DNA of 64,000 nucleotides from Flavobacterium nitrogenifigens. GTDB taxonomy: Bacteria; Bacteroidota; Bacteroidia; Flavobacteriales; Flavobacteriaceae. The stretch spans positions 1-64,000 of the forward strand of contig NZ_QJRI01000174.1 of the NCBI RefSeq assembly GCF_003254565.1. Direction: 5' to 3'. The notes beneath the pieces are model-generated. The model did not search any database and was not told the origin of the DNA. It saw nothing but the letters and a program-made list of their open reading frames with translations. Each line of letters begins with the position of its first letter. The first letter of the stretch is position 1. Below, in pieces: positions 27,915-36,566 of the stretch. The position numbers were made by a program, and so were the translations under genes.

Positions 27915-29567
27915 TTAATTTGGTTTCGTGTAGTATACTTCGAGTTTCAGTCTTTTCTTTTCTTGTTCTGAATCAGGTGAACCACCTTTTTTTCCTCCAA
28001 ATAAGACTGTACCCAAAGGATTCATAACTGATGTTCTTGGAGCCACAGAAAAATATTCAATTGGATCATCATTAATTTGAATTTTGTTCTCCAACGCATT
28101 AAATGTAAGTGTTGTAGCACTTTGTGAAACAACCAGTCCTAAATCAACATTTTTAGCCGTTGCATCCTTAATTAAATTACGGAAATGGCTTGTGATTCTA
28201 ATTTTATAACTCTTGCCTCTTTTATCTGAACCTACCGTAATCAAACCTCCATAAGCAGAAGAAGGATCACTAGAATAATCTGCCAAAACAGTATTGTCTG
28301 TAAAATTATACAAATACACTCTATTTGGCTCTTCTGTACCTGTCATTTTAGTGGCATCAATATAGAATACTAAGTTAGCTTCGTTAACTTTCCAGTTTTT
28401 GTTAGCCACATTATATCTAATTTCATCTAATTCATCAGGAACCTTATTTGACGCATTTACTACATTACCTTTTTCATCATACCCCATTACATCTGTCTGA
28501 TTAAAAAGCTTTATAATAGCTAAAGATCCTTGACCGCCTTTTAGATAAAGTTTTTCATCTCCAACAATTTTATTAACGTTAGTAGTTATAGCACTTTCGT
28601 ACTCAGGATTTCGTGCATCAGCCAGAAAATTAGCTGTATTTGATGTTGCCGCCGAAGCACCTTTTAAATTCAATACGATTTTCTTACTCTCTACATCTGA
28701 TGTAGCCTCTGTTTTGGCTTTGTAAAAAATTGTAATTTTACCTTCGCTAAAATTTATTAGAGCCATGTTGCTTGGACTAGAACCCGATTTTTCAACATTA
28801 AAATATAGACCTCTAAAATACTCTTGAAAAACATCTTCTGCCGAAAGTTTAGAAGCATCTGCTTTTAAAATTTTATCTTGAAAAAATTCTTTTTTAAGAT
28901 GTAGTGTCATCTGAGGTTTTTTTCTTTCTGTCGTTACAGTTTTATCAGCATTAGTCGTTTTTATTACAACTTCTTTTGCATTAAAATAAAACTCATCATT
29001 CTCTAAAGCGCCACCATTATTTAATCTTTCCCCCTCTTTTTCGTTGAAAAATTCAGTGTTTTGATTTGTATAATAAAACTGAGGCAGCTGAGAACCATTA
29101 TTAAAATAACTACTCCTCATCTGAATTCCGGACTCATAAACACTTAGTTTTAGTTTTCCGTTTTTATCACCGTAAATAGAATCTAACTCATACGTATTGT
29201 TCCCATCTTTATCAGTAGCAGTAACATGGCTGAAATAAGGAATCTCTATTTTAACACTATCAATAACTGGAGTTAATCCAATAGTTGGAGGATATGACTC
29301 TAACCCAACCTGAGTTACAAAATTTGCAGTTGTAGTCCCAAAAAGCGGATTATCAAAAATACCTAACGCATTTGGTGTCATATTATTTGACTGAACAGAG
29401 GTAACTTCTTGATTAAAAGCTATAACATCATATTTTTCAGACTCAAGTCCAAAGTGATCATCACCAACTAAACCATCACCAATCGCATTGAAATCTTTGT
29501 CACAAGAATATAAAAATACAGCCAATACAGCTAAAAGAGATTTCTTAAAAAAAGAAGTTTTATACAT
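27915..29567 (-). CDS. DUF4270 family lipoprotein
   Basis: A 550-residue lipoprotein with lipobox LYSC (Cys22). The sequence FNAIGDGLVGDDHFG, then LGIFDNPLFGTTTANFVTQ and IDSVKIEIPY, is the hallmark of the DUF4270 family, found almost only in Bacteroidota. The middle and C-terminal parts look beta-rich, with ANLVFYID and RVYLYNF strands. Its function is unknown. It sits between the glycogen-synthase-like gene (21-bp gap) and glmS (9-bp gap), an arrangement I recall as recurrent in Flavobacteria. It is presumably outer-membrane anchored, facing either side. Confidence 0.88.
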   Translation of the reverse strand: MYKTSFFKKSLLAVLAVFLYSCDKDFNAIGDGLVGDDHFGLESEKYDVIAFNQEVTSVQSNNMTPNALGIFDNPLFGTTTANFVTQVGLESYPPTIGLTPVIDSVKIEIPYFSHVTATDKDGNNTYELDSIYGDKNGKLKLSVYESGIQMRSSYFNNGSQLPQFYYTNQNTEFFNEKEGERLNNGGALENDEFYFNAKEVVIKTTNADKTVTTERKKPQMTLHLKKEFFQDKILKADASKLSAEDVFQEYFRGLYFNVEKSGSSPSNMALINFSEGKITIFYKAKTEATSDVESKKIVLNLKGASAATSNTANFLADARNPEYESAITTNVNKIVGDEKLYLKGGQGSLAIIKLFNQTDVMGYDEKGNVVNASNKVPDELDEIRYNVANKNWKVNEANLVFYIDATKMTGTEEPNRVYLYNFTDNTVLADYSSDPSSAYGGLITVGSDKRGKSYKIRITSHFRNLIKDATAKNVDLGLVVSQSATTLTFNALENKIQINDDPIEYFSVAPRTSVMNPLGTVLFGGKKGGSPDSEQEKKRLKLEVYYTKPN

Positions 29568-29588
29568 GTCTAATAATAAAATTAAAAT

Positions 29589-30395
29589 TTAAAGTCCAAA
29601 TGTTCTGTAGAAATTTGTATAAGCATCAGCAAACGCATCTTTCGTGGCGAAAGGTAAAAAAGGTTTTCCTGAAGATTCTATAAATTTTGTTAAACTTGGA
29701 GAAACATTTTCTGACGCAATAATTACTCCATCTGAATGTAAGATGCTAGCTTTTAAAACATTCTCGTAATTTGGAGTTTCTAAATCTGACACAGCCTCAT
29801 GAGGAACACCGTCAAATTTAACTTTATTGATCATCTCTAAATCTAGATTTTCATCAAACGATTGTCCGTAAACAGAAGTAATAATTTTAGTTTCAGAAAA
29901 CAATGCTTCATGTTTATAATAATGCTTCATATAAATTGGAAGCATAGCTGCAAGCCAGCCATGAACATGAATAATATCTGGAACCCAGTTTAGTTTTTTT
30001 ACAGTCTCAACAACACCTTTTGCAAAGAAAATGGCTCTTTCGTCATTATCAGGATATAAAGCGCCCTCTTCATCTGTAAAAGTTGCTTTACGTTTGAAGT
30101 ATTCATCATTATCGATAAAATAAACCTGGATTCTTTCTTTCGGAATAGATGCTACTTTAATAATCAATGGCATGTCTAAGTCATTCACTACCAAATTCAT
30201 CCCTGAAAGTCTAATCACTTCATGCAATTGGTGTCTTCTCTCATTGATATTCCCATATCTTGGCATGAAAATTCTTATCTGACCGCCTTGGTCATTAATC
30301 ATTTTCGGAACGTCATAAGACATTAAAGAAACCTCATTTTCAGCCAAATAAGGCACGACTTCAGATGATACGTATAATATCCTCTTATCTTTCAT
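29589..30395 (-). CDS. Shortened glycogen/starch synthase-like protein (GT5 N-terminal domain only)
   Basis: A 268-residue protein matching only the N-terminal Rossmann half of GT5 glycogen synthases: ILYVSSEVVPYLAENEVS, then IRIFMPRYGNINERRH, RIQVYFIDNDEYF, DNDERAIFFAKGVVE, and PDIIHVHGWLAAMLPIYMKHYY. The usual KTGGL motif after SEV, which binds ADP-glucose, is missing; the residues there are YLAENEVSL. The C-terminal GT-B half is absent, since full enzymes have about 470-500 residues. It is therefore unlikely to be an active glycogen synthase. It is first in an operon with the DUF4270 lipoprotein and glmS and is divergent from panC, which suggests a regulatory or sugar-sensing role; that is inference. 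Confidence 0.85.
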   Translation of the reverse strand: MKDKRILYVSSEVVPYLAENEVSLMSYDVPKMINDQGGQIRIFMPRYGNINERRHQLHEVIRLSGMNLVVNDLDMPLIIKVASIPKERIQVYFIDNDEYFKRKATFTDEEGALYPDNDERAIFFAKGVVETVKKLNWVPDIIHVHGWLAAMLPIYMKHYYKHEALFSETKIITSVYGQSFDENLDLEMINKVKFDGVPHEAVSDLETPNYENVLKASILHSDGVIIASENVSPSLTKFIESSGKPFLPFATKDAFADAYTNFYRTFGL

Positions 30396-30432
30396 AATAG
30401 TATTTTACTTAATTTTGGTAATAAAAACGTCG

Positions 30433-30440
30433 CAAAATTA
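30433..30440 (-). promoter_or_regulatory. -7 box for the glgA-like/DUF4270/glmS operon
   Basis: TAATTTTG on the minus strand fits TAnnTTTG, 38 nt before the ATG. No TTG is present at the ideal -33 spacing. Confidence 0.4.
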
Positions 30441-30471
30441 CAAAATTTTATGCAGTTTATAACTAATATAT

Positions 30472-30479
30472 TATGTTTG
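30472..30479 (+). promoter_or_regulatory. -7 box for panC-panD
   Basis: TATGTTTG fits TAnnTTTG, 23 nt before the panC ATG, implying a short leader. It is back to back with the box of the divergent operon, within 106 bp. Confidence 0.5.
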
Positions 30480-30501
30480 CATAAATTTTAATAATACCTC
30501 A

Positions 30502-31350
30502 ATGCATATTTTCTACAGTAAAGCAGCGTTGATAGCCTATCTTAAAACTATCAAAACCGCAAATTCAACTATCGGATTTGTACCTACAATGGGCGCTTTA
30601 CACCAAGGACATTTGGCTTTAATGCAGCGTTCTCTAAAAGAAAACGACGACACAGTAGTGAGCATTTTTGTTAATCCAACACAATTTAACAACCCAGAAG
30701 ATTTAGCAAAATATCCTAGGACACTAGAAGAAGATGTTAAGAAAATGCGTACATTAAGTGATAAAATTATTTTATACGCTCCTTCAGTTGAAGATATTTA
30801 TGAAGGAAATACTGTTTCGCAAGCTTTTGATTTCGACGGATTAGAAAACCAGATGGAAGGAAAATTCCGCCCTGGCCATTTTAATGGCGTTGGAACAATC
30901 GTTAAAAGGCTATTCGAAATCGTAACTCCAACAAATGCTTATTTTGGAGAAAAAGATTTTCAGCAGCTTCAAATTGTCAAAAAATTAGTTGAAAAAACAG
31001 AATTACCTGTAAACATTGTAGGATGCCCAATTTTTAGGGAAGAAAATCAGCTGGCAATGAGTTCACGAAATGAACGTTTGACGGCAGAGGAAAGAAAGGA
31101 CGCTTCAATTATTTACAAAACCTTAACTGAGGCAAAAGAGATTTTCCAAAATCATAGTCCGCAAGAAACAATCGAATTTGTAGAAAATTCTTTCAAAGAC
31201 AACAAAGAGTTCGAACTCGAGTATTTTGTTATTGCTGACGAATCTACACTTTTATCTATCGATCAGAAAGAGAATGACAAAAAATACCGAGCATTTATAG
31301 CAGTATTTGTTAATTCTATAAGACTGATAGACACCATTTCATTAAATTAA
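30502..31350 (+). CDS. panC: Pantothenate synthetase
   Basis: A 282-residue enzyme joining pantoate and beta-alanine with ATP to make pantothenate for CoA. The nucleotidyltransferase HxGH-type signature is in FVPTMGALHQGHLAL (His34, His37). VSIFVNPTQFNNPEDLAKYPR binds pantoate. GPGHFNGV-like PGHFNGVGTIV and YFGEKDFQQLQIV follow, and MSSRNERL is the KMSKS-equivalent loop. The length matches the family. It is followed after 14 bp by panD, which supplies its beta-alanine, and is divergent from the glgA-like operon. Confidence 0.97.
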   Translation: MHIFYSKAALIAYLKTIKTANSTIGFVPTMGALHQGHLALMQRSLKENDDTVVSIFVNPTQFNNPEDLAKYPRTLEEDVKKMRTLSDKIILYAPSVEDIYEGNTVSQAFDFDGLENQMEGKFRPGHFNGVGTIVKRLFEIVTPTNAYFGEKDFQQLQIVKKLVEKTELPVNIVGCPIFREENQLAMSSRNERLTAEERKDASIIYKTLTEAKEIFQNHSPQETIEFVENSFKDNKEFELEYFVIADESTLLSIDQKENDKKYRAFIAVFVNSIRLIDTISLN

Positions 31351-31364
31351 TCTAACTTTGCATC

Positions 31365-31715
31365 ATGCAAATTCAAGTTATAAAATCAAAAATTCATCGT
31401 GTTAAAGTAACCGGTGCCGATTTAAATTATATTGGCAGCATTACTATTGATGAAACTTTACTAGAAGCTTCAAACATTATTGAAGGCGAAAAAGTATCTA
31501 TTGTGAACATTAATAATGGCGAACGTTTTGAAACTTACGCTATTAAAGGCGAAAAAAATTCAGGTGAAATTACTTTGAATGGTCCAGCTGCAAGAAAAGT
31601 TCAGAAAGATGACATCATCATCATCATTTCTTATGCAACTTTGGATTTTGAAGAAGCGAAAACTTTCAAACCTTGGATTATTTTCCCTAACGAAAATGAT
31701 AATTCGCTAACCTAA
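31365..31715 (+). CDS. panD: Aspartate 1-decarboxylase (pyruvoyl enzyme)
   Basis: A 116-residue proenzyme that makes beta-alanine from aspartate. Self-cleavage is expected between Gly24 and Ser25 in YIGSITID; Ser25 becomes the pyruvoyl group. Lys9 and Tyr22, both functional in E. coli PanD, are conserved, as is NGERFETYAI. It directly follows panC in what looks like a two-gene pantothenate operon. PanZ, the enterobacterial maturation factor, is not expected in this phylum. Confidence 0.97.
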   Translation: MQIQVIKSKIHRVKVTGADLNYIGSITIDETLLEASNIIEGEKVSIVNINNGERFETYAIKGEKNSGEITLNGPAARKVQKDDIIIIISYATLDFEEAKTFKPWIIFPNENDNSLT

Positions 31716-31918
31716 TCAATTCTTTCTTTTTTAAGAATTTACTTTCTTTGTCAAAAGCCATTTTTGAACAAAGAATCCTTCTTTTGTCTCAATCCAAAAT
31801 GATTTTGACGCTAAAACATTGCGCTTCAATTTTTTCCCCATTTAAGAACGAAGCAAATAAAATAGTATATTGCTACACTATTTTCAATACTTTTTAATTT
31901 ACTGAAATGCCACAAATC
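31716..31918. other. Intergenic region between panD and the esterase-fold gene
   Basis: About 200 bp of AT-rich DNA with no gene, no clear hairpin and no clean promoter box. Confidence 0.35.
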
Positions 31919-33073
31919 ATGAAAAAAGTTTACCTACTGACACTTTTGATTTCGTTCTCGTCGTTTGCCCAAAAAACGTTCGATAATATTAAATCAGAAA
32001 AACTGGGAGAAGAGCGCAGAATTACAATCGGACTTCCTGCTTCTTATGAAGCAAACAAAGACAAAAAATACCCTGTTCTTTATTTATTGGATGGAGATTA
32101 CTTATTTGATCCGTTTTCTGGAGCTGTAAGTTATGGAACTTATTGGGATGATATTCCAGAAATGATTATCATCGGAATTCATCAAAACAAAGATGAAGAA
32201 CGCTACGATGATACAACAATTGATCAAAACGAAGGTCTTCCTTTTGAAAAAGGAGCAAAATTTTTCGAATTTATCGGAGCAGAATTAATTCCTTATATCG
32301 AAAAAAAATATCGCACCTCGCCTTTCAGACTTATTGCAGGTCATGATGTAACAGCAAGTTTTGCTAATTTTTATTTGTATAAAGAAATTCCGCTTTTTAA
32401 TGCATATATCTGCTTAAGCCCAGAGCTTGCTCCAAAAATGGAAGTGCGTATTGCTGAAAAGTTTGCCAAAATAAAAAGTCCAATATTCTATTACCTTTCT
32501 GCAGGAGAAGGCGATATTAAAAAAATTAAAGAGCCAATAGATAAATTAAACAGCAATATTAAAATTGCTAATAATCCGTTAGTGAATTATAAATATGATG
32601 TTTTCAAAGGTGCAACACATTACACAGAAGTATTGCATTCTATTCCAAGTGCATTGTACCAGATTTTTGAAATATACCGTCCTATCAATTCTGCCGAATA
32701 CAACGACAAAATTGCGGTTCTTCAAGAAGGTTATGCAGAATATTTAGAAAAAAAATATGCTACAATGTCTGAAGCTTTAGGAGTTCAAATTCCTGTTCGA
32801 ATGAGCGATTTTAAAGTAGTAGAAAATCTTATTTTAAAAAGAAATGCCTATAGCGAACTAGGAAAAATGGCTGAAATAGGAAATGTAAATTACCCAAAAG
32901 CCATGTTGGGAGAATATGAATTAGGATTAATGTATGAAAAACAAGGTGATCCTAAACACGCTTCGAAAAAATACCAAAACGCTTCGCAAATGGAGCCAAT
33001 TGGCGATTTGAACAAAGACTTGATGTATGAGAAAATTGACGAAATGAATACACTTGCTAAAAAAAGTAAATAA
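31919..33073 (+). CDS. Secreted esterase-fold (IroE/Fes-like alpha/beta hydrolase) protein with C-terminal TPR-like tail; Asp in nucleophile position
   Basis: A 384-residue secreted protein. The ATG at 31919 gives a normal signal peptide (MKKVYLLTLLISFSSFA-Q); an ATG 12 nt earlier is also possible. The core matches putative esterases of the Fes/IroE/esterase D group: RRITIGLPASYE, YPVLYLLDGDYLF, IGAELIPYIEKKYR. Where these enzymes have GHSMGG, this one reads AGHDVTASFA, so the nucleophile Ser is Asp147 (numbered from the upstream ATG). The catalytic His seems kept in KGATHYTEV (His238). The C-terminal ~80 residues (LGEYELGLMYEKQGDPKHASKKYQNA) look like one or two TPR helices. It overlaps radA by 1 nt (TAATG). 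It may be an inactive or Asp-nucleophile homologue. Confidence 0.8.
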   Translation: MKKVYLLTLLISFSSFAQKTFDNIKSEKLGEERRITIGLPASYEANKDKKYPVLYLLDGDYLFDPFSGAVSYGTYWDDIPEMIIIGIHQNKDEERYDDTTIDQNEGLPFEKGAKFFEFIGAELIPYIEKKYRTSPFRLIAGHDVTASFANFYLYKEIPLFNAYICLSPELAPKMEVRIAEKFAKIKSPIFYYLSAGEGDIKKIKEPIDKLNSNIKIANNPLVNYKYDVFKGATHYTEVLHSIPSALYQIFEIYRPINSAEYNDKIAVLQEGYAEYLEKKYATMSEALGVQIPVRMSDFKVVENLILKRNAYSELGKMAEIGNVNYPKAMLGEYELGLMYEKQGDPKHASKKYQNASQMEPIGDLNKDLMYEKIDEMNTLAKKSK

Positions 33074-34434
33074 TGTCAAAAGTTAAAACTTCCTTTTTCT
33101 GCCAAAACTGCGGAACCCAATATGCCAAATGGCAAGGGCAATGCAACGCATGCAAAGAATGGAATACGATTGCCGAAGAAATTATCCAGAAACAGGATAA
33201 AGTGGCTTGGAAAAGCGAACCTACTCCAACAAGCAAAGCACCAAAACCTTTAAAAATTAACGAGATCGATTCTACCCAGGAGGTCCGAATGGACACTACC
33301 GATGGCGAATTGAATCGTGTTTTGGGTGGCGGACTTGTCCCTGGATCTTTAACGCTTTTAGGCGGTGAACCCGGCATCGGAAAAAGTACACTTTTACTTC
33401 AAGTTTCTCTAAAACTACCTTATAAAACTTTATATGTTTCTGGAGAAGAAAGTCAGAAACAGATCAAAATGCGTGCGGAAAGAATTACGCCAAATAGCGA
33501 TAACTGCTATATTCTTACCGAAACCAAAACGCAAAATATTTTTAAACAGATTGAAACCATTCAGCCTGAAGTAGTCATAATTGACTCCATTCAGACTTTG
33601 CATACTGATTATATCGAATCGACCGCAGGAAGTATTTCCCAAATTCGTGAGACCACTGCAGAATTGATCAAATTTGCCAAAGAAAGCAATATCCCGGTAA
33701 TATTAATTGGGCACATTACCAAAGACGGAAATATCGCAGGACCAAAAATTTTGGAACATATGGTTGACACCGTTCTTCAGTTTGAAGGCGACAGAAATCA
33801 TATTTATAGAATTTTACGTTCACTAAAAAACCGTTTTGGTTCTACTTCTGAACTTGGTATTTACGAAATGCTCGGAAGCGGATTACGAGAAGTGAGTAAT
33901 CCTTCTGAAATTCTGATTTCACATAAAGACGAAGAATTATCTGGAACTGCAATTGCCACAACTTTAGAAGGCATGCGTCCGTTGATGATCGAAATACAAT
34001 CTTTGGTCAGCACGGCCGTTTACGGAACGCCACAGCGAAGCACAACAGGTTATAACGCCAAAAGGCTAAATATGATTCTAGCTGTTTTAGAAAAAAGAGC
34101 TGGATTTCGTTTAGGCGCAAAAGACGTTTTCTTGAATGTCACGGGAGGAATTTCTGTTGATGATCCAGCAATTGACTTGGCTGTTGTTGCCGCGATTTTA
34201 TCTTCTAACGAAGATATTCCAGTTGGAAAAGGATTCTGTTTTGCTGGCGAAGTTGGACTTTCTGGCGAAATTCGTCCTGTTAATCGAGTGGATCAGCGTA
34301 TTCAAGAGGCTGAAAAACTAGGTTTCGATACCATTTTTGTTTCCAAATACAACAAAATTGCTTTAAAGAATACAGGAATTAAGATTGAACTTGTTGCAAA
34401 AATTGAAGATGTTGCAAGTATACTTTTTGGTTAA
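33073..34434 (+). CDS. radA: DNA repair protein RadA
   Basis: A 453-residue RecA-like helicase that helps branch migration and recombinational repair. The N-terminal zinc finger uses Cys10, Cys13, Cys24 and Cys27. Walker A GGEPGIGKST is at 97-106, VVIIDSIQT is Walker B, and the RadA signature SLKNRFGST is present. The C-terminal Lon-protease-like domain (GGISVDDPAIDLAVVAA, GEVGLSGEIRPV) is complete. The start overlaps the previous stop by one base (TAATG), so the two genes are probably translationally coupled. A large inverted repeat follows instead of a simple terminator. Confidence 0.97.
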   Translation: MSKVKTSFFCQNCGTQYAKWQGQCNACKEWNTIAEEIIQKQDKVAWKSEPTPTSKAPKPLKINEIDSTQEVRMDTTDGELNRVLGGGLVPGSLTLLGGEPGIGKSTLLLQVSLKLPYKTLYVSGEESQKQIKMRAERITPNSDNCYILTETKTQNIFKQIETIQPEVVIIDSIQTLHTDYIESTAGSISQIRETTAELIKFAKESNIPVILIGHITKDGNIAGPKILEHMVDTVLQFEGDRNHIYRILRSLKNRFGSTSELGIYEMLGSGLREVSNPSEILISHKDEELSGTAIATTLEGMRPLMIEIQSLVSTAVYGTPQRSTTGYNAKRLNMILAVLEKRAGFRLGAKDVFLNVTGGISVDDPAIDLAVVAAILSSNEDIPVGKGFCFAGEVGLSGEIRPVNRVDQRIQEAEKLGFDTIFVSKYNKIALKNTGIKIELVAKIEDVASILFG

Positions 34435-34441
34435 TTTTTTC

Positions 34442-34548
34442 TTTTGCCACGAATTACACAAATTAAACACGAATTTTATTTTAATTTTAAAATCTGAATT
34501 TATACGTTTTAGTTTATCTAAAATTAATTCGCGTAATTCGTGGCAAAA
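34442..34548. repeat. 107-bp inverted-repeat element after radA
   Basis: Two perfect 16-nt arms, TTTTGCCACGAATTAC and GTAATTCGTGGCAAAA, bound a 75-bp AT-rich centre. The same TTTGCCACG start is used by the larger inverted repeat at 36.57-36.85 kb. It can act as a radA terminator or be a dispersed palindromic repeat. Confidence 0.7.
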
Positions 34549-34599
34549 AAAACAATACTACGTTTCAAAAATTTCTAAATTCTTTTGAAAACCAACTTT

Positions 34600-36564
34600 A
34601 TGAATTTTCCAAAACAAAAAATATACAAGGCATTAAAAATACTAGGAATAGTAATTTTAGTGCTTTGCATCGGACTGTATTATTTTCGTAATTCACTTTT
34701 AAAACAGGCCATTGCAAAAGTTACCCATAAAATGGCTGTTCAGTACAACAGTAATTTTTCTGTTGAATCGGCTTCATTTGATGGTTTATCGACTATAAAA
34801 TTGACAGATGTTGTTTTAGCTCCAATAAATGCTGACACACTTGTCAAAATAAAGAATGTAGAAACCAGCATCAGTTTAAGTAATTTACTTATTGGAGATG
34901 TTCAGCTTGGAACTTTAAAAGTTGATAACGGCTACATTCAATTAGTCAAAAAAGGTAAAAAACGAAATTTTGATGCCTTTTTAAAAAGAGACAAAGAAGA
35001 AACAGAATCGAACGAAAAACGTAAATATGCTTCATTTGCTTACAGAATCATTTCAAAAGTCCTGAATTTGGTTCCAACCGATATGGATTTGAAAAACTTC
35101 AAATTCAAAATCGACGACAACGGAAAACAAACCAATATCGCGGTAGATAAATTAGTTTTAAGCAACAAACAGCTCGAGACCAATCTTCATGTCCAAGCCA
35201 AAGATTTTGATCAGCGCTGGAACATCAAAGGATTTGCTGATCCGAGAAATAAAAAAGCAGATATTCGTTTTTTCAATTTAGATACTGGCGCGATTCGCGT
35301 TCCGTATTTAGATGAGCGTTATAACTTAAAAGCAAGTTTTGATTCCATTCGATTGAATGTTCAAAACATTGATAAAAGTGGAAGCGAACTACATATTGAC
35401 GGTTATACTTCTATCACAAATCTTAAAATCAATCACCCAAAAATCGCGAGCAAAGATGTGGTTATAAAAAATGCTCGTTTTGATTATCGATTCTTATTGG
35501 GCGATAGTTTCATTTCTATTGACAGCAGTTCGACAATGCAGTTGAATAAAATCAAAGTTCGCCCTTATATTTCTTATGACACCGAAAAAGATACAGTTTA
35601 TACTTTGAAAGTTGATATTCCGAAAATGAAAGCGCAGGATTTTATCGTTTCGCTTCCTGATGGATTATTTACGCATTTTCAAGGAATGCAGGCAACTGGA
35701 AATTTTGATTATAAACTAGATTTCAAATTCAATAAAAACAAACCAAATACACTTGTTTTTGACAGTAAGCTGAATAAAGAAGATTTACGAATTACCAAAT
35801 ACGGAGAAGCCGATTTAAATAAACTAAACGGCGAATTTGTGTATCGCGCCATTATTCAGAATGTATTGCAAAGACCAGTTTTGGTTGGAAATGCAAACCC
35901 GAATTACACACCTTTAGATCAAATTTCTCCTTATTTGAGAAAATGCGTTCTAACGACCGAAGATCCATCTTTCTTCTCTCATCACGGATTCATCAATGAA
36001 GCTTTCAAACAATCGATTCTAAAGAATATCAGAACGAAAAAATTCTCGCGCGGTGCTAGTACAATTAGTATGCAACTAATTAAAAACGTTTTCTTGACTA
36101 GAGAAAAAACGCTTTCGCGAAAGCTGGAAGAAATTCTACTAGTTTACATTTTAGAAAACAACCGAATTGTAAGCAAAGAAAGAATGCTTGAAGTCTATTT
36201 CAATATTATTGAATGGGGACCAAATGTTTATGGAATTGGAGAAGCAAGCCATTTTTACTTCCAAAAAAGCCCTTCAGCTTTAAATGTTGATGAATGTTTG
36301 TACTTGGCAACGATTATCCCGAAACCAAGAAAATTCATGTATCAATTTAATGATGAAGGCAATTTGAAAGATTACGCCATCAAGAACCAGAAATTCTTGA
36401 AGAATCTAATGTTTAGAAGAGGTCTTTTAGTTCCTGAAGATACGATCGGAATATTACCAGTTTACATTTCAGGAAATGCGCGTTCTTTAATCAAAATTAA
36501 AGTTCCAGATTCTACAGCAGTCAAAACTGATTCTTTGGCTGTTGATGACGAATTTGATTTATAG
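34600..36564 (+). CDS. AsmA-like / GT51 peptidoglycan transglycosylase fusion
   Basis: A 654-residue inner-membrane protein started at ATG 34600; a TTG 15 nt upstream is also in frame. One transmembrane helix (about residues 13-33 of the longer form) anchors a ~380-residue AsmA-like beta-rich region (VESASFDGLSTIKLTDV, LLIGDVQLGTLKVDNGYIQL). From about residue 420 a GT51 transglycosylase follows. It has TTEDPSFFSHHGF with catalytic Glu459, the RGASTISMQLIKNVFL motif (489-504), RKLEEILLVYILE, and EVYFNIIEWGPNVYGIGEAS. There is no transpeptidase domain. GT51 enzymes polymerise lipid II into glycan strands; AsmA-like domains carry lipids across the periplasm. Fusing them suggests a membrane-to-wall role, which is inference. 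Confidence 0.85.
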   Translation: MNFPKQKIYKALKILGIVILVLCIGLYYFRNSLLKQAIAKVTHKMAVQYNSNFSVESASFDGLSTIKLTDVVLAPINADTLVKIKNVETSISLSNLLIGDVQLGTLKVDNGYIQLVKKGKKRNFDAFLKRDKEETESNEKRKYASFAYRIISKVLNLVPTDMDLKNFKFKIDDNGKQTNIAVDKLVLSNKQLETNLHVQAKDFDQRWNIKGFADPRNKKADIRFFNLDTGAIRVPYLDERYNLKASFDSIRLNVQNIDKSGSELHIDGYTSITNLKINHPKIASKDVVIKNARFDYRFLLGDSFISIDSSSTMQLNKIKVRPYISYDTEKDTVYTLKVDIPKMKAQDFIVSLPDGLFTHFQGMQATGNFDYKLDFKFNKNKPNTLVFDSKLNKEDLRITKYGEADLNKLNGEFVYRAIIQNVLQRPVLVGNANPNYTPLDQISPYLRKCVLTTEDPSFFSHHGFINEAFKQSILKNIRTKKFSRGASTISMQLIKNVFLTREKTLSRKLEEILLVYILENNRIVSKERMLEVYFNIIEWGPNVYGIGEASHFYFQKSPSALNVDECLYLATIIPKPRKFMYQFNDEGNLKDYAIKNQKFLKNLMFRRGLLVPEDTIGILPVYISGNARSLIKIKVPDSTAVKTDSLAVDDEFDL

Positions 36565-36566
36565 TT

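Noticed and set aside
29589..30395. Bona fide glycogen synthase glgA
   Set aside because: Half of the GT-B fold and the KTGGL motif are missing, so I list it as GT5-like without a gene symbol.
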